A stretch of 64,000 nucleotides of DNA from Gracilibacillus salinarum. Its GTDB lineage: Bacteria; Bacillota; Bacilli; Bacillales; Amphibacillaceae. This document shows positions 19,819 through 28,308 of this stretch, piece by piece. Location: positions 2,294,001 to 2,358,000 of the forward strand of contig NZ_CP095071.1 in NCBI RefSeq assembly GCF_022919575.1, in the 5' to 3' direction. The first letter of the stretch is position 1. Every line of letters begins with the position of its first letter. The notes below the pieces were generated by a model. That model was not told the origin of the DNA. It ran no database searches and saw only the letters and a list, made by a program, of their open reading frames with translations. Position numbers and translations under genes: made by a program.

Positions 19819-21150
19819 TTATTCGCTCTGTTGTGATTGCACAGCTTCTTGTGCTTCTGCAAGCGCTTCTTCTGCTGTTTTCGCTCCATCTCTCAATACT
19901 GTATTCAAGGTGGTTGTATTCAATTCATTGGCAATATCAGGTGTGGCTGGTGAGATTTGAAGTGGTGCAATCTCATCTTTAATGCCTAAAAGTACGTCGA
20001 AAATGTCATTGCCAAAGTAGTTCGTATACTTGTTTTCTTCTCGTAATGCTGGATCATCCCAAACATCGTGACGAGGAGGATCAAAACCTAAGATCGTCCA
20101 AAGCTTAATATTAGATTCTTTCGTAAGCTTAGCATATGCTAAGAATTCTTGTGCCAATTCTGGATTCTCTGATTGGTTTGTAACAACAGTACCAGTACCA
20201 CCCATACCTGCAGAGCGGTTATCATCTTCATCAAATACCGGCATTGGACGGATTGTCATTTTACCTTCAAGATCTGGCATGCTGTCCGTGAAACGTCCCA
20301 TATACCAGATTGGCATAGAGATAGCTGCCGCACCACCGTCATTCATGTAAGAATAGAATTCTTCCGCATGTGGTGCACCACCTGGAGCCACTTCTGCAAT
20401 CTCAGCATCTTGTAAATCTTTCATTACATTAAGTGCTTGCACACTTTCTGGTGTATTAATTGTTAATTCTCCATTTTCATCCATTAAATCGGAGTTTTGT
20501 TGAGATACTCTACTCCAGAATGGTAGGAAGTCACCAGGAAATGAGTTAATCATAAATGCATCTGTATTATCTACTACTTTTTGACCAGCTTCTTTAAAGT
20601 CATCCCATGTTTGAATCGAATCGATATCGACTCCAGCTTGTTCCATAATTTCTGTATTATAGTACATTACAGAAGCACCTACGTGTGTTGGCATACCGTA
20701 ATATTGTCCATCTTTCGCGTAAATTTCAAAGCGACCTTGTACGAAGTTTTCTAATTCTGGTTCTACATATTCATTCATTGGTAGTAACTGTGGCTCCCCT
20801 TCCAGGAAGTTAGGAAAACGACCAATCTCAATGTCCGCAAGATCAGGTGCTCCATTACCTGATTGTAAAGCTAGCAATAAATTATTATGCATTTGATCCA
20901 ATGGATACGTTTCGACAGATAATTCAATGGCGTTGTCAGGGTTTTCCTCGTTCCATCTTTCAGCAGCATCAATATAAAAATCAACGTGCTGTGCAGCAAA
21001 CACCCACATTTTCAACGGTGTAGAGCCTTCAATATCGCTACCCGTGGTAGATACATCTGTTGCTTCTGATGCAGAATCACTACCTCCACAAGCAACAAGT
21101 ACTATTGCCAGCATACCAAATAATAAAACTAACAAACTCTTTTTATTCAT
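19819..21150 (-). CDS. Sugar-binding lipoprotein of an AraR-controlled ABC importer
   Basis: Family 1 extracellular solute-binding protein, 443 residues, with a signal ending in the lipobox VLVAC and a Ser/Thr-rich linker. Visible family features include LLLALQSGNGAPDLADIEIGRF and MYYNTEIMEQAG. Transcribed after permease, permease and DUF624 genes. It also has its own upstream AraR-like box and cre site, so it can be expressed at a higher level. By analogy with B. subtilis AraN it probably binds arabinose oligosaccharides. Confidence 0.85.
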   Translation of the reverse strand: MNKKSLLVLLFGMLAIVLVACGGSDSASEATDVSTTGSDIEGSTPLKMWVFAAQHVDFYIDAAERWNEENPDNAIELSVETYPLDQMHNNLLLALQSGNGAPDLADIEIGRFPNFLEGEPQLLPMNEYVEPELENFVQGRFEIYAKDGQYYGMPTHVGASVMYYNTEIMEQAGVDIDSIQTWDDFKEAGQKVVDNTDAFMINSFPGDFLPFWSRVSQQNSDLMDENGELTINTPESVQALNVMKDLQDAEIAEVAPGGAPHAEEFYSYMNDGGAAAISMPIWYMGRFTDSMPDLEGKMTIRPMPVFDEDDNRSAGMGGTGTVVTNQSENPELAQEFLAYAKLTKESNIKLWTILGFDPPRHDVWDDPALREENKYTNYFGNDIFDVLLGIKDEIAPLQISPATPDIANELNTTTLNTVLRDGAKTAEEALAEAQEAVQSQQSE

Positions 21151-21187
21151 TACTAAACCCCCTAAAATATTTATTAATTCAATAAAT

Positions 21188-21201
21188 AGTAACCGCTTTC
21201 A
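21188..21201. promoter_or_regulatory. cre site upstream of the binding-protein gene
   Basis: Read on the minus strand, TGAAAGCGGTTACT matches TGWAANCGNTNWCA at 13 of 14 positions, 38 bp before the start codon. Confidence 0.7.
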
Positions 21202-21372
21202 AGTGTTTCGCACTCTTAGAAGCAAGAACGAAATATTTTTCTTATTCGATTCCATTAAGTTTATCTTGTTGTTAAGTAAACGATATCATTTTACATTTAA
21301 ATTGTCAATAAGTTTTCTTAGTTTAAAAATAAGTTGTATGATTAATTTTTTTGTTTATTTAAAACGATCATA

Positions 21373-21389
21373 AATAGTACGTACCTTTC
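21373..21389. promoter_or_regulatory. AraR-type operator
   Basis: AAATAGTAC-GTACCTTTC, centred on GTAC|GTAC as in AraR operators of B. subtilis (TTGTACGTACAA type). It lies between the DUF624 stop and the binding-protein gene. Confidence 0.6.
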
Positions 21390-22013
21390 TCAATTAGTCT
21401 GTTCCTTATCTATCTTTTCAAAAACCTGCACAGACAAATATGCTATTGCAACTGCTATTAAACTCACTGTACAAAATAACAACATCGTTGGTAACTCTAA
21501 TGAAACATACAAAATGATAAACAAAACTAACGCCATTGTAATAGTGACCGGCATTTTCGTAATACCAATAATTAGTGCATTTTTAAAATACTCTTTTACA
21601 GTCGTCTTGTAATGACTTAGTAACGGAAAGATCCACAAAGCTAAGATACTGAAAAGAAAGATGACAAAATAATAAGCAAACACAACAAATACTGGAATCT
21701 GATCACCTAGTTGCAATATCGCCTGATAATTCACAAAAAGGATTGCCGCTATTGCAACAAGAATATATCCGATCATATTAGCACGAATAAATTCTTGTCT
21801 ATAGGCTTGCTTAAATGCTTGATAGACAGATTTCACTTCTTTTTTCTGAATCCATTTCCTTGCAACACTAATAGAAGCTGTAGTAGCAGGGAAAATCCCT
21901 CCTGCCACTACCCCTATAAGTGTAAAAAGGATCCATAAAAAATTAAGCCATGCTATTCTTATGATCACATGTAGAAATTGATCGAATGAGTTAACTATTT
22001 GTTTTCCAAACAT
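21390..22013 (-). CDS. DUF624 (YesL family) membrane protein in the arabinose-importer operon
   Basis: A 207-residue membrane protein with about five or six hydrophobic segments. The shared family pattern IRIAWLNFLWILFTLIGVVAGGIFPATTASISVARKW matches the paralogue at 11882. It sits directly after the second permease gene (27-bp gap) and before the binding-protein gene. Its function is unknown; a helper role for the importer is inferred only from repeated co-location. Confidence 0.8.
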   Translation of the reverse strand: MFGKQIVNSFDQFLHVIIRIAWLNFLWILFTLIGVVAGGIFPATTASISVARKWIQKKEVKSVYQAFKQAYRQEFIRANMIGYILVAIAAILFVNYQAILQLGDQIPVFVVFAYYFVIFLFSILALWIFPLLSHYKTTVKEYFKNALIIGITKMPVTITMALVLFIILYVSLELPTMLLFCTVSLIAVAIAYLSVQVFEKIDKEQTN

Positions 22014-22040
22014 GTATTGTCACATCCTAATGTTTAGCTA

Positions 22041-22883
22041 TTATCCTTTGACACCGCCTGTTGTTAAACCAGCAACAAAGTAACGTTGGAAAAATATAAA
22101 TAAGATAATAATCGGTACAATCGTCATTACAGAGCCCGCAATTAACACATCATAATTATTTCCGTAAGGTGTTAATAGTGTTGCTAAACCAATTGGTAAT
22201 GTGAACATATCATTAGAACGAAGTACGATTAATGGCCATAAGAAGTTATTCCAGCTTCCTAAACCTTGTAATATTGCCATCGCCCCTAATGAAGGCGCCA
22301 TTAACGGCAACATAATTTTGAAGAAAATACCGTATTCTGTTGCACCATCTATACGTGCAGCATCCATTAATTGTACTGGTAACCCTAATGCATATTGTCT
22401 AAAGAAGAAAACCGCAATAGGTGCAACAATCATCGGTATAATAACACCCAAATAAGAATTGACTAACTGAAATGATATCATCATCTGGAATAAAGGAAGC
22501 ATTAATATCTCAAACGGAACCATCAAAATGAATACAACAAAAGTAAAGAATAAATGTTTTCCTTTAAAATCATATACGGCAAGTGCATACCCTACCATTG
22601 ACGAGAAAAACAATGATAGCACGATCGTAATTGCCGAGATAACTAAACTGTTTGTATACCATGTCCAATATTCTGCTGATTGTGTAAAGATGTACGTATA
22701 GTTATCAAGATTGAGCATGCTCCAGTCAAAGTTCAAGCTAATTCCTGTACGCATTAATTCTGTTGACGGTCTAAAAGATGAAATCAACAACATAATGACT
22801 GGGAATAGTGCTATTAAACAAACAATTGCCATTCCAATATTAGTAAACCACTTTAACGCGTTGCTTGTTCCTCTTTTATTCAT
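22041..22883 (-). CDS. Sugar ABC transporter permease, AraQ type
   Basis: A 280-residue CUT1 permease. The EAA loop is LMDAARIDGATEYGIFFKIMLP, and GSWNNFLWPLIVL and the C-terminal VAGLTTGGVKG are typical of MalG/AraQ subunits. It overlaps the upstream permease gene by one base (coupled translation). With its partner and the binding protein it should import arabinose oligosaccharides. No ATPase is encoded nearby. Confidence 0.87.
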   Translation of the reverse strand: MNKRGTSNALKWFTNIGMAIVCLIALFPVIMLLISSFRPSTELMRTGISLNFDWSMLNLDNYTYIFTQSAEYWTWYTNSLVISAITIVLSLFFSSMVGYALAVYDFKGKHLFFTFVVFILMVPFEILMLPLFQMMISFQLVNSYLGVIIPMIVAPIAVFFFRQYALGLPVQLMDAARIDGATEYGIFFKIMLPLMAPSLGAMAILQGLGSWNNFLWPLIVLRSNDMFTLPIGLATLLTPYGNNYDVLIAGSVMTIVPIIILFIFFQRYFVAGLTTGGVKG

Positions 22884-23824
22884 TATTGATCACCTCGTTT
22901 AAACGCACCTGTTAGGATTAATTGAATGAAGCTGATGATAAAAATAATAATCATTAGGATAACACCAATCGCAGCGCCGAAGCCCATGTCATTTTGCTGT
23001 ATACCCTGCTGATAAATATAACCCACAACGGTTAAACCAATATTGTTTGGTGAACCAGCTTCCCAGAAAACGAAACTTTCTTCAAACATTCTAAATCCAT
23101 TAATAATTGATATTGTTACCACAAAGATCGTTACCGGTTTCAAAAATGGTAAAGTAACAAATCGGAATTTCTGAAAAATACTTGCGCCATCAATATCTGC
23201 TGCTTCATAAAGTTCATTAGGCACATTTTGTAATGCTGCTAAGAAATATAAGATATTGACACCTAGCCAGCGCCATACACAAAGCAATACCATCAAAAAC
23301 ATACCTGACCACGCATGGTAGCGCCAATTAACTGGATCAAGTCCAAATAAGCTAATGATTTGGTTTGCTGCCCCGCTATCTGTCTCTCCAAACATTAATC
23401 TGAAAATCATACCGGCTACGATGGTAGATGCTAAAGTCGGCATAAATAATGATGCTCGAAATAGCGTTTTCAATTTTACTAACTTAGAATCTAATATAAC
23501 GGCAAAAATAATTGGTAAGATAGTCAGAATCACAACGGTTAGCACAACATAAATCGAAGTGTTCATTAAAGCTTTGTAAAAAGTTGGATTAAAAACCCTT
23601 TCATAATTAGCTAATCCAATAAACTCTACCTGTCCCGGTAAAACACTTTGAAAACTCATCATAATACCGCGTATGGCTGGATATAAAGTTAGAACGATAA
23701 ATGAAATGATAAATGGTGATACGAAAATGTAAGGTACAACTTTTTTGGAATTTAAAAAATTCAATAATGGGTTTGACCTTTTATTTGCGCTTGCTGTTTC
23801 AGCTGTTTGATTTGTTGCCAACAT
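22883..23824 (-). CDS. Sugar ABC transporter permease, AraP type
   Basis: A 313-residue CUT1 permease of the MalF/AraP kind, with the first membrane segment YIFVSPFIISFIVLTLYP and the EAA loop LYEAADIDGASIFQKFRFVTLP. First gene of the operon AraP-like, AraQ-like, DUF624, binding protein. GAGGGG precedes the start. Upstream, a cre-like site and an AraR-type box support control by CcpA and AraR. Confidence 0.87.
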   Translation of the reverse strand: MLATNQTAETASANKRSNPLLNFLNSKKVVPYIFVSPFIISFIVLTLYPAIRGIMMSFQSVLPGQVEFIGLANYERVFNPTFYKALMNTSIYVVLTVVILTILPIIFAVILDSKLVKLKTLFRASLFMPTLASTIVAGMIFRLMFGETDSGAANQIISLFGLDPVNWRYHAWSGMFLMVLLCVWRWLGVNILYFLAALQNVPNELYEAADIDGASIFQKFRFVTLPFLKPVTIFVVTISIINGFRMFEESFVFWEAGSPNNIGLTVVGYIYQQGIQQNDMGFGAAIGVILMIIIFIISFIQLILTGAFKRGDQ

Positions 23825-23841
23825 AACCCCTCCTCATTTTT

Positions 23842-23855
23842 TGAATACGCTTTCA
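23842..23855. promoter_or_regulatory. cre site upstream of the AraP-like gene
   Basis: TGAATACGCTTTCA matches TGWAANCGNTNWCA at 13 of 14 positions, just upstream of the start codon. Confidence 0.6.
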
Positions 23856-23924
23856 ATGGTTGCGTGCTTTCACTCAGTTCTTTCTGTAATATTTGCTCCG
23901 GTAACCAATTCTTTCCTTATCACC

Positions 23925-23941
23925 GAAACGTACGTATAAGT
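23925..23941. promoter_or_regulatory. AraR-type operator of the importer operon
   Basis: GAAACGTAC-GTATAAGTA has the GTAC|GTA centre of AraR sites, but the left half is a weaker match than in the other copies. About 100 bp upstream of the AraP-like gene. Confidence 0.5.
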
Positions 23942-24372
23942 AATGTATGATTATATTATATATAACTGCATAAGTTTTTTCAATCATTTTATAGAAAAAA
24001 ACTCTATATTTTTAAACTTTTTAATTCATTTTCATCTAGGGTTTTTGTATTTATTTATCCTTTATGTTTATTTTCGTTGATTTGCTTTTATCTAACGAGA
24101 TAATGGTTGGTTTTTATTATGATACGTTTATGTAAAATTCATTGACTAAACCGCATAGCCCCTTAATGCTTTTCCACCCCCGCAGTATGCGAAGTGATTG
24201 GTAGGAGGTATCCTAGCACTTATAATATATCAAAGTGGGCGCAACACTAGTTAACAACTTCCTATAATATGGATTATGTCAACTAAGGCTATATGGCAAA
24301 ACGGTCATTTTGAAATATTTTATCTGCGTTGCAAAGCTCCGGAAATAAGCTCCGCGTCCTGTGGGCACGGCT

Positions 24373-24569
24373 CATAGCCGTCAAGTCAAGGTAATGCTTT
24401 TAAAAAGAAAAGTGATAAGAGTCCTTTTGATATCCTTGAATGGTCATATTTTTGATTCTTATGGACAACTTTTGCTCTTTTCTTTTCAACTGTCCATAAG
24501 AAAGGATTATATGATAGGCCGAACATGTAAGACAGTTTAAGCTCTCTTTTCCTTAGCTTGACGGCTATG
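24373..24569. mobile_element. 197-bp miniature element with IS231-like ends
   Basis: Ends CATAGCCGTCAAG and CTTGACGGCTATG are a perfect 13-bp inverted repeat, and imperfect pairing continues. The 10-bp direct repeat GGGCACGGCT flanks it exactly (24363-24372 and 24570-24579), and other repeat copies carry this sequence once. The ends resemble the CATGCCCATCAAC ends of IS231 (IS4 family), whose duplications are 10-12 bp. Inside is a perfect 12-bp stem TTCTTATGGACA / TGTCCATAAGAA but no gene. It must be moved by a transposase elsewhere. Confidence 0.85.
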
Positions 24570-25033
24570 GGGCACGGCTTCAGCTAGGCTACTACTTGAA
24601 TAGCATCTGTGCTGCCTTGTGCCGAGGAAGCCCACTTCGAAGCAATACTGGCAGACACAGGCACAGATAAGTGGATCTTCAGCTATTCCACTGGAGTCTC
24701 CGCCTATTTCCTACGCATAAGGGAAGTGCTACAACGTATGAAACAGTGAAAAGCAGCAGTTCTAGGCATTATCCATATTAAAGATGAGGTATAGACACTA
24801 AAGGATACCGCTCAAAATACTAGCTGTATTATTAGTTGTAGAGCAAAGCCATAGCGTAGGCCAACCACGTAGACTGATATGAACGAAACTGTCAAGTCCC
24901 TCTCGCAAACAATGGAAAGTTTCTAATTTTGGGCAACCTTAAGCTAAGAGTCTATGTTGGCTCTTTTTTTAAATACTATTCAATAAGCAGAGATATGCAG
25001 AATATCTCCTTCTTCTTAGCTTACCAACTTCTC

Positions 25034-25090
25034 CTCTCCTATCAAAAGGATTGTCAAGTGTTCTCCTTGACGATCCTTTTGATAGGAGAG
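25034..25090. ncRNA. Long hairpin in the IS110 non-coding end (candidate bridge RNA region)
   Basis: CTCTCCTATCAAAAGGAT and ATCCTTTTGATAGGAGAG form a stem of about 25 bp with GTCAAG/CTTGAC continuing inward. It lies in the 529-bp non-coding end beyond the transposase stop. IS110-family elements encode their bridge RNA in a non-coding end, so this region is the candidate. The guide loops were not identified. Confidence 0.45.
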
Positions 25091-25162
25091 ACACTTATGC
25101 AAAGCTAAGAAATAATGGGATTCACCCTTCCTTTTCAGTTATAAAGGAGGTGAACACACGGC

Positions 25163-25285
25163 ATGAAGGCAAAAATTCTCTGCTCCGATTGGCATACTGA
25201 TATCCGTGGGTTCTCACATTTTATCTTTCCGTTTCAGGATCTGTCACGAACTCCTGGCGTGCGTTCACTATTAAAACATAGCTAG
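25163..25285 (+). CDS. Possible 40-residue ORF inside the IS110 non-coding end
   Basis: An ATG preceded by AAAGGAGGTG (about 12 bases upstream, longer than ideal) opens a 40-codon frame starting MKAKILCSDWHTDIRGF on the strand opposite the transposase. The peptide is not recognised. The good ribosome site is the only positive evidence; overlap with a structured RNA region is the competing explanation. Confidence 0.25.
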   Translation: MKAKILCSDWHTDIRGFSHFIFPFQDLSRTPGVRSLLKHS

Positions 25286-25404
25286 CACAAGTCTACGTCG
25301 TGCGTTATCCTTTACGGTTTTTATCTTTGCCTTCAAGCCCTATATTCATTTCCTTTTATTACAGATCACTTCTTCCTTTTATTCGCGCATGCCTACTTTA
25401 ATGA

Positions 25405-26540
25405 TTACGTAAATTCATTAGTTGGTTCGTTGGCAATTGCCCATATGAAACCTGCCAACTCTCTCCCAATAGCTGTGATAACTTTACCACTTTCTTTTCC
25501 TCGTTGCATTAGTCGGAAATACTTCTTATGCAAGCGTTGTTGGGCATTCCACGAAATAGTTGTAACATTAGCTGGTTGTCCTTTTTGTCTCTTTGCCAAC
25601 TCTCCTTTCACGGCAGGTGAATAACGATAACTCCATGCAGCCTCAATCAAAAGCCTTCGAACATGTCTATTTCCTGTTCTCGTTATATTACCTTGCTTCC
25701 GTATATACCCGCTGGAACTTTCCATCGGCACCAAACCTGTGTAGGCCATAAATTGGCTGGCTTTTTGAAAGCGTTCAAATGAACCGACTTCTGCCACTAA
25801 ACTAGTTGCGGTGATTAAGGCTACACCTCGAAGTGACATAAGTTTTTGAATCATGGGGCATGTACACCATTTTCGGCTTCTTCTTTAATAATCTTTTCTA
25901 ATCGCTTTAATCGTTGTTGAGATTCCCTAAGTTGTTGCACATATTCTTGGAATATGCTCCTTGATGTTAATCGTTTAAATGTTAAGGTGTGAAGCCATTC
26001 CCAATATCTCACACTCCATTTTCTGACTCCTTCCGGTTCTTTTCTTCCATTTCTAAGAAGAAAATGGTTCACTCTATGTTTGGCTCTTTTTTCATCTTCC
26101 TTCACATCTTCACGTCCCCGAACTAAATCACGTAAAGCCTCATCATCTTCCGTGGGGACAAAAATCGGTGTTAATTCCCCTGCGCGATAAAGGGTTGCCA
26201 GATTTAAAGCATCTCGCTTATCGGTCTTCACCTTATCACCAGGTTTCTGAGGGATTAAGGATGGCGCAATAACTTCGCAAGGGATATCCAAATGTGTAAG
26301 TAATCGATAGAGTCCATACCCAACAGCTCCGGCCTCATAACAAACTTGAAGCTCTGCGGATTCTCCTAATTTCTTCATTATCTTATCAATGGCTCCTACC
26401 GTATAGTCAATCATCCCAATATACCTTGGTTTAGAACGCCCTTCATCCGCAACGGCTACTGCAATTTTCTCTTTCGATACGTCTAATCCTACATATTTTG
26501 TGTTATACTCCCGCGGGACAGGCAGGCGCTGAAGATCCAC
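25405..26540 (-). pseudogene. IS110-family transposase, frameshifted
   Basis: The first part (25851-26540) encodes the RuvC-like DEDD domain: YVGLDVSKEK, CYEAGAVGYGLYR, KTDKRDALNLA. The second part (25405-25854) encodes the Transposase_20 domain: LMSLRGVALITATSLVAEVG, AYTGLVPMESSSG and the C-terminal RELAGFIWAIA. The two frames overlap as ATGA at 25851-25854. One extra C in the GCCCC run there would join them as ...VHAP-MIQKL, so a one-base deletion is the simplest cause; programmed frameshifting is an alternative. No in-frame start exists at the element's edge, and the open frame begins at a GTG in the flanking repeat. Probably inactive as it stands. Confidence 0.8.
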
Positions 26541-26757
26541 TTTGTGAAGTGCCCTTCTTCACAAAGTTAGCTTCAGCCGTGCCCCGCAGGACGCGAAGTG
26601 GTTGGACGGAGCGGTATTCTATCACATAAAAAATCTCAATATGGATACTTGGCTAGTAATGCTTAGTTGACATAATCCATATTACAGGAACCTATCTTCC
26701 TATTCTGCATGATTACTTCTACGACTGTACTTATATACTTTCTTTGCTTATAATAAA

Positions 26758-26791
26758 AAAAGCTGGCAAGTATTCACACTTACCAGCTTTT
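26758..26791 (-). terminator. Terminator of the arabinofuranosidase operon
   Basis: AAAAGCTGG and AAGT pair with ACTT and CCAGCTTTT with single-base interruptions. A TTTTTTATTA tail follows on the minus strand. It lies 12 bp past the GH51 stop. Confidence 0.85.
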
Positions 26792-26803
26792 CTATTAGTC
26801 TTA

Positions 26804-28282
26804 TTATTTAATTGTTAAGCTCAATACAGATTTCGATGGTAATGTGAGAGTAAGTTCATTACCTGTTACTTGGAATTGGTCAAATTGTACCGGCTTCACG
26901 TTGTCTGGTTGTTCGAATGTATTGTGCGCGTCCATTTCATCTGCAGTGATGATACGTCCTGACACGTTCTCGAAATCCAGACCACGTAAATCAGTAGATA
27001 GATCTACCGCTTCAGCTTTATCCAGGTTACAAAGTGTAATCGTTACAACACCATCTTTTGCTTTAGATGCAGATGCTGATACTTGAGGGATTTCTTTATC
27101 TCCTACTTTAATCGATCCACTCTCGATACTTAAATCTAAACGCTCTGCATCCTGGTGCGCTTTATACATTTCAAATACATGATACGTTGGCGTTAGAATC
27201 ATTTTTTCTTTATCCGTTAAAATCATCGATTGGATAACATTAATTGTTTGCGCAATATTCGCCATTTGAACTCGATCATTATGGTCGTTAAAGATATTTA
27301 AGGAAACACCAGCTACAAGCGCATCACGAATCGTATTCTGCTGATAAAGGAATCCTGGATTTGTACCTGGCTCTACATCATACCACGCACCCCACTCATC
27401 AATAATCATCGCGATACGTTTTTCAGGATCATATTTATCCATTATCGTACTATGCTTTTCAATTAACTCTTCAATATGCACGGTTTTCTCCATTGTAATA
27501 TCCCATACATCTTCTGCGAATCCAGTTGCTGGCCCTTTATTCCAGAAACCACCTGGATGCACATAATAGTGTAAGCTCAGGCCGTCCATGAAAGGTGCTG
27601 CTTCTCTCATTAATACTTCTGTCCAGTTATAGTCATCTACATTAGCACCACCAGCAATACGGAAAATCTTATTATCTCCATAGTCTCTTACGTATGTTTG
27701 GAAACGACGATAAAGATCTGCATAATACTGTGGACGCATATTTCCACCGCAACCCCAGTTCTCATTACCAACACCAAAATATTTAAGTGCCCATGGCTCT
27801 TCTTTACCATGCTCACGACGCCAGTTAGCCATCGGTGATTCACCGTCGAACGTCATATATTCTACCCATTCAGACATTTCTTGAACTGTTCCGCTACCAA
27901 CATTCCCGTTAATGTACGGTTCTGTTTCTAGTAATTCACACAACTGATAGAATTCATGCGTACCAAAGTGATTATTCTCGATGACGCCACCCCAGTGCGT
28001 ATTTACCATACGTTTACGATTCTCTCTTGGGCCAACACCATCTTTCCAGTGGTATTCATCTGCGAAACATCCACCTGGCCAACGCAATATTGGAATGTTA
28101 ATGTTCTTTAGTGCCTCCACTACATCATTTCTGATTCCATTTGTATTCGGTATATCAGAATCTTCTCCTACCCAAAAACCTTCATAAATACATCTTCCTA
28201 AGTGTTCAGCAAAATGACCATAAATATTTTTGTTAATTTTCCCTTTACCTACATCTGCATTTACTACTATTTTTCTTGTCAT
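26804..28282 (-). CDS. abfB: Family 51 alpha-L-arabinofuranosidase (AbfB/Abf2-like)
   Basis: Releases L-arabinose from arabino-oligosaccharides in the cytoplasm; 492 residues without a signal peptide. Catalytic residues are visible as Glu174 in FGVGNENWG (acid/base) and Glu296 in IIDEWGAWY (nucleophile). [17 protein letters not shown] and [22 protein letters not shown] are family hallmarks. Third gene of the transcript GH51, GH27, GH51, starting after GAGGTG. It is only distantly similar to the other GH51 (29804), resembling the Abf2 branch of B. subtilis. Confidence 0.9.
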   Translation of the reverse strand: MTRKIVVNADVGKGKINKNIYGHFAEHLGRCIYEGFWVGEDSDIPNTNGIRNDVVEALKNINIPILRWPGGCFADEYHWKDGVGPRENRKRMVNTHWGGVIENNHFGTHEFYQLCELLETEPYINGNVGSGTVQEMSEWVEYMTFDGESPMANWRREHGKEEPWALKYFGVGNENWGCGGNMRPQYYADLYRRFQTYVRDYGDNKIFRIAGGANVDDYNWTEVLMREAAPFMDGLSLHYYVHPGGFWNKGPATGFAEDVWDITMEKTVHIEELIEKHSTIMDKYDPEKRIAMIIDEWGAWYDVEPGTNPGFLYQQNTIRDALVAGVSLNIFNDHNDRVQMANIAQTINVIQSMILTDKEKMILTPTYHVFEMYKAHQDAERLDLSIESGSIKVGDKEIPQVSASASKAKDGVVTITLCNLDKAEAVDLSTDLRGLDFENVSGRIITADEMDAHNTFEQPDNVKPVQFDQFQVTGNELTLTLPSKSVLSLTIK

Positions 28283-28308
28283 CTTTTCACCTCATTTAAA
28301 ATTTAAGA

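Larger units (their letters stand above)
24876..26509 (-). mobile_element. IS110-family insertion sequence, 1634 bp
   Basis: Boundaries come from comparison with uninterrupted repeat copies at 42.63 and 56.57 kb: the target CCACGGAGACT-CCCGCGGG is split here into CCACGTAGACT and CTCCCGCGGG. The shared CT matches the core dinucleotide of IS110-type recombination. The element holds a frameshifted transposase on the minus strand and a 529-bp non-coding end. No terminal inverted repeats are apparent, as is usual for the family. TTGACA lies 14 bp inside one end and TATAAC abuts the other. Confidence 0.8.
24256..26690. repeat. Intergenic inverted-repeat element, copy 3, interrupted by two insertions
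   Basis: The left boundary AACTTCCTATAATATGGATT is at 24256 and the right boundary ends CATATTACAGGAA at 26690. Removing the 197-bp element with one 10-bp duplication and the 1634-bp IS110 element leaves about 610 bp that aligns with the copy at 42267. A further degenerate right arm lies just upstream (about 24170-24255), so two units may be adjacent here. Confidence 0.8.

Noticed and set aside
25215..25221. 7-base match TCCGTGG to the IS110 target flank as a possible bridge RNA guide
   Set aside because: A match this short is expected by chance in 529 bp, and no loop structure or second guide was found.
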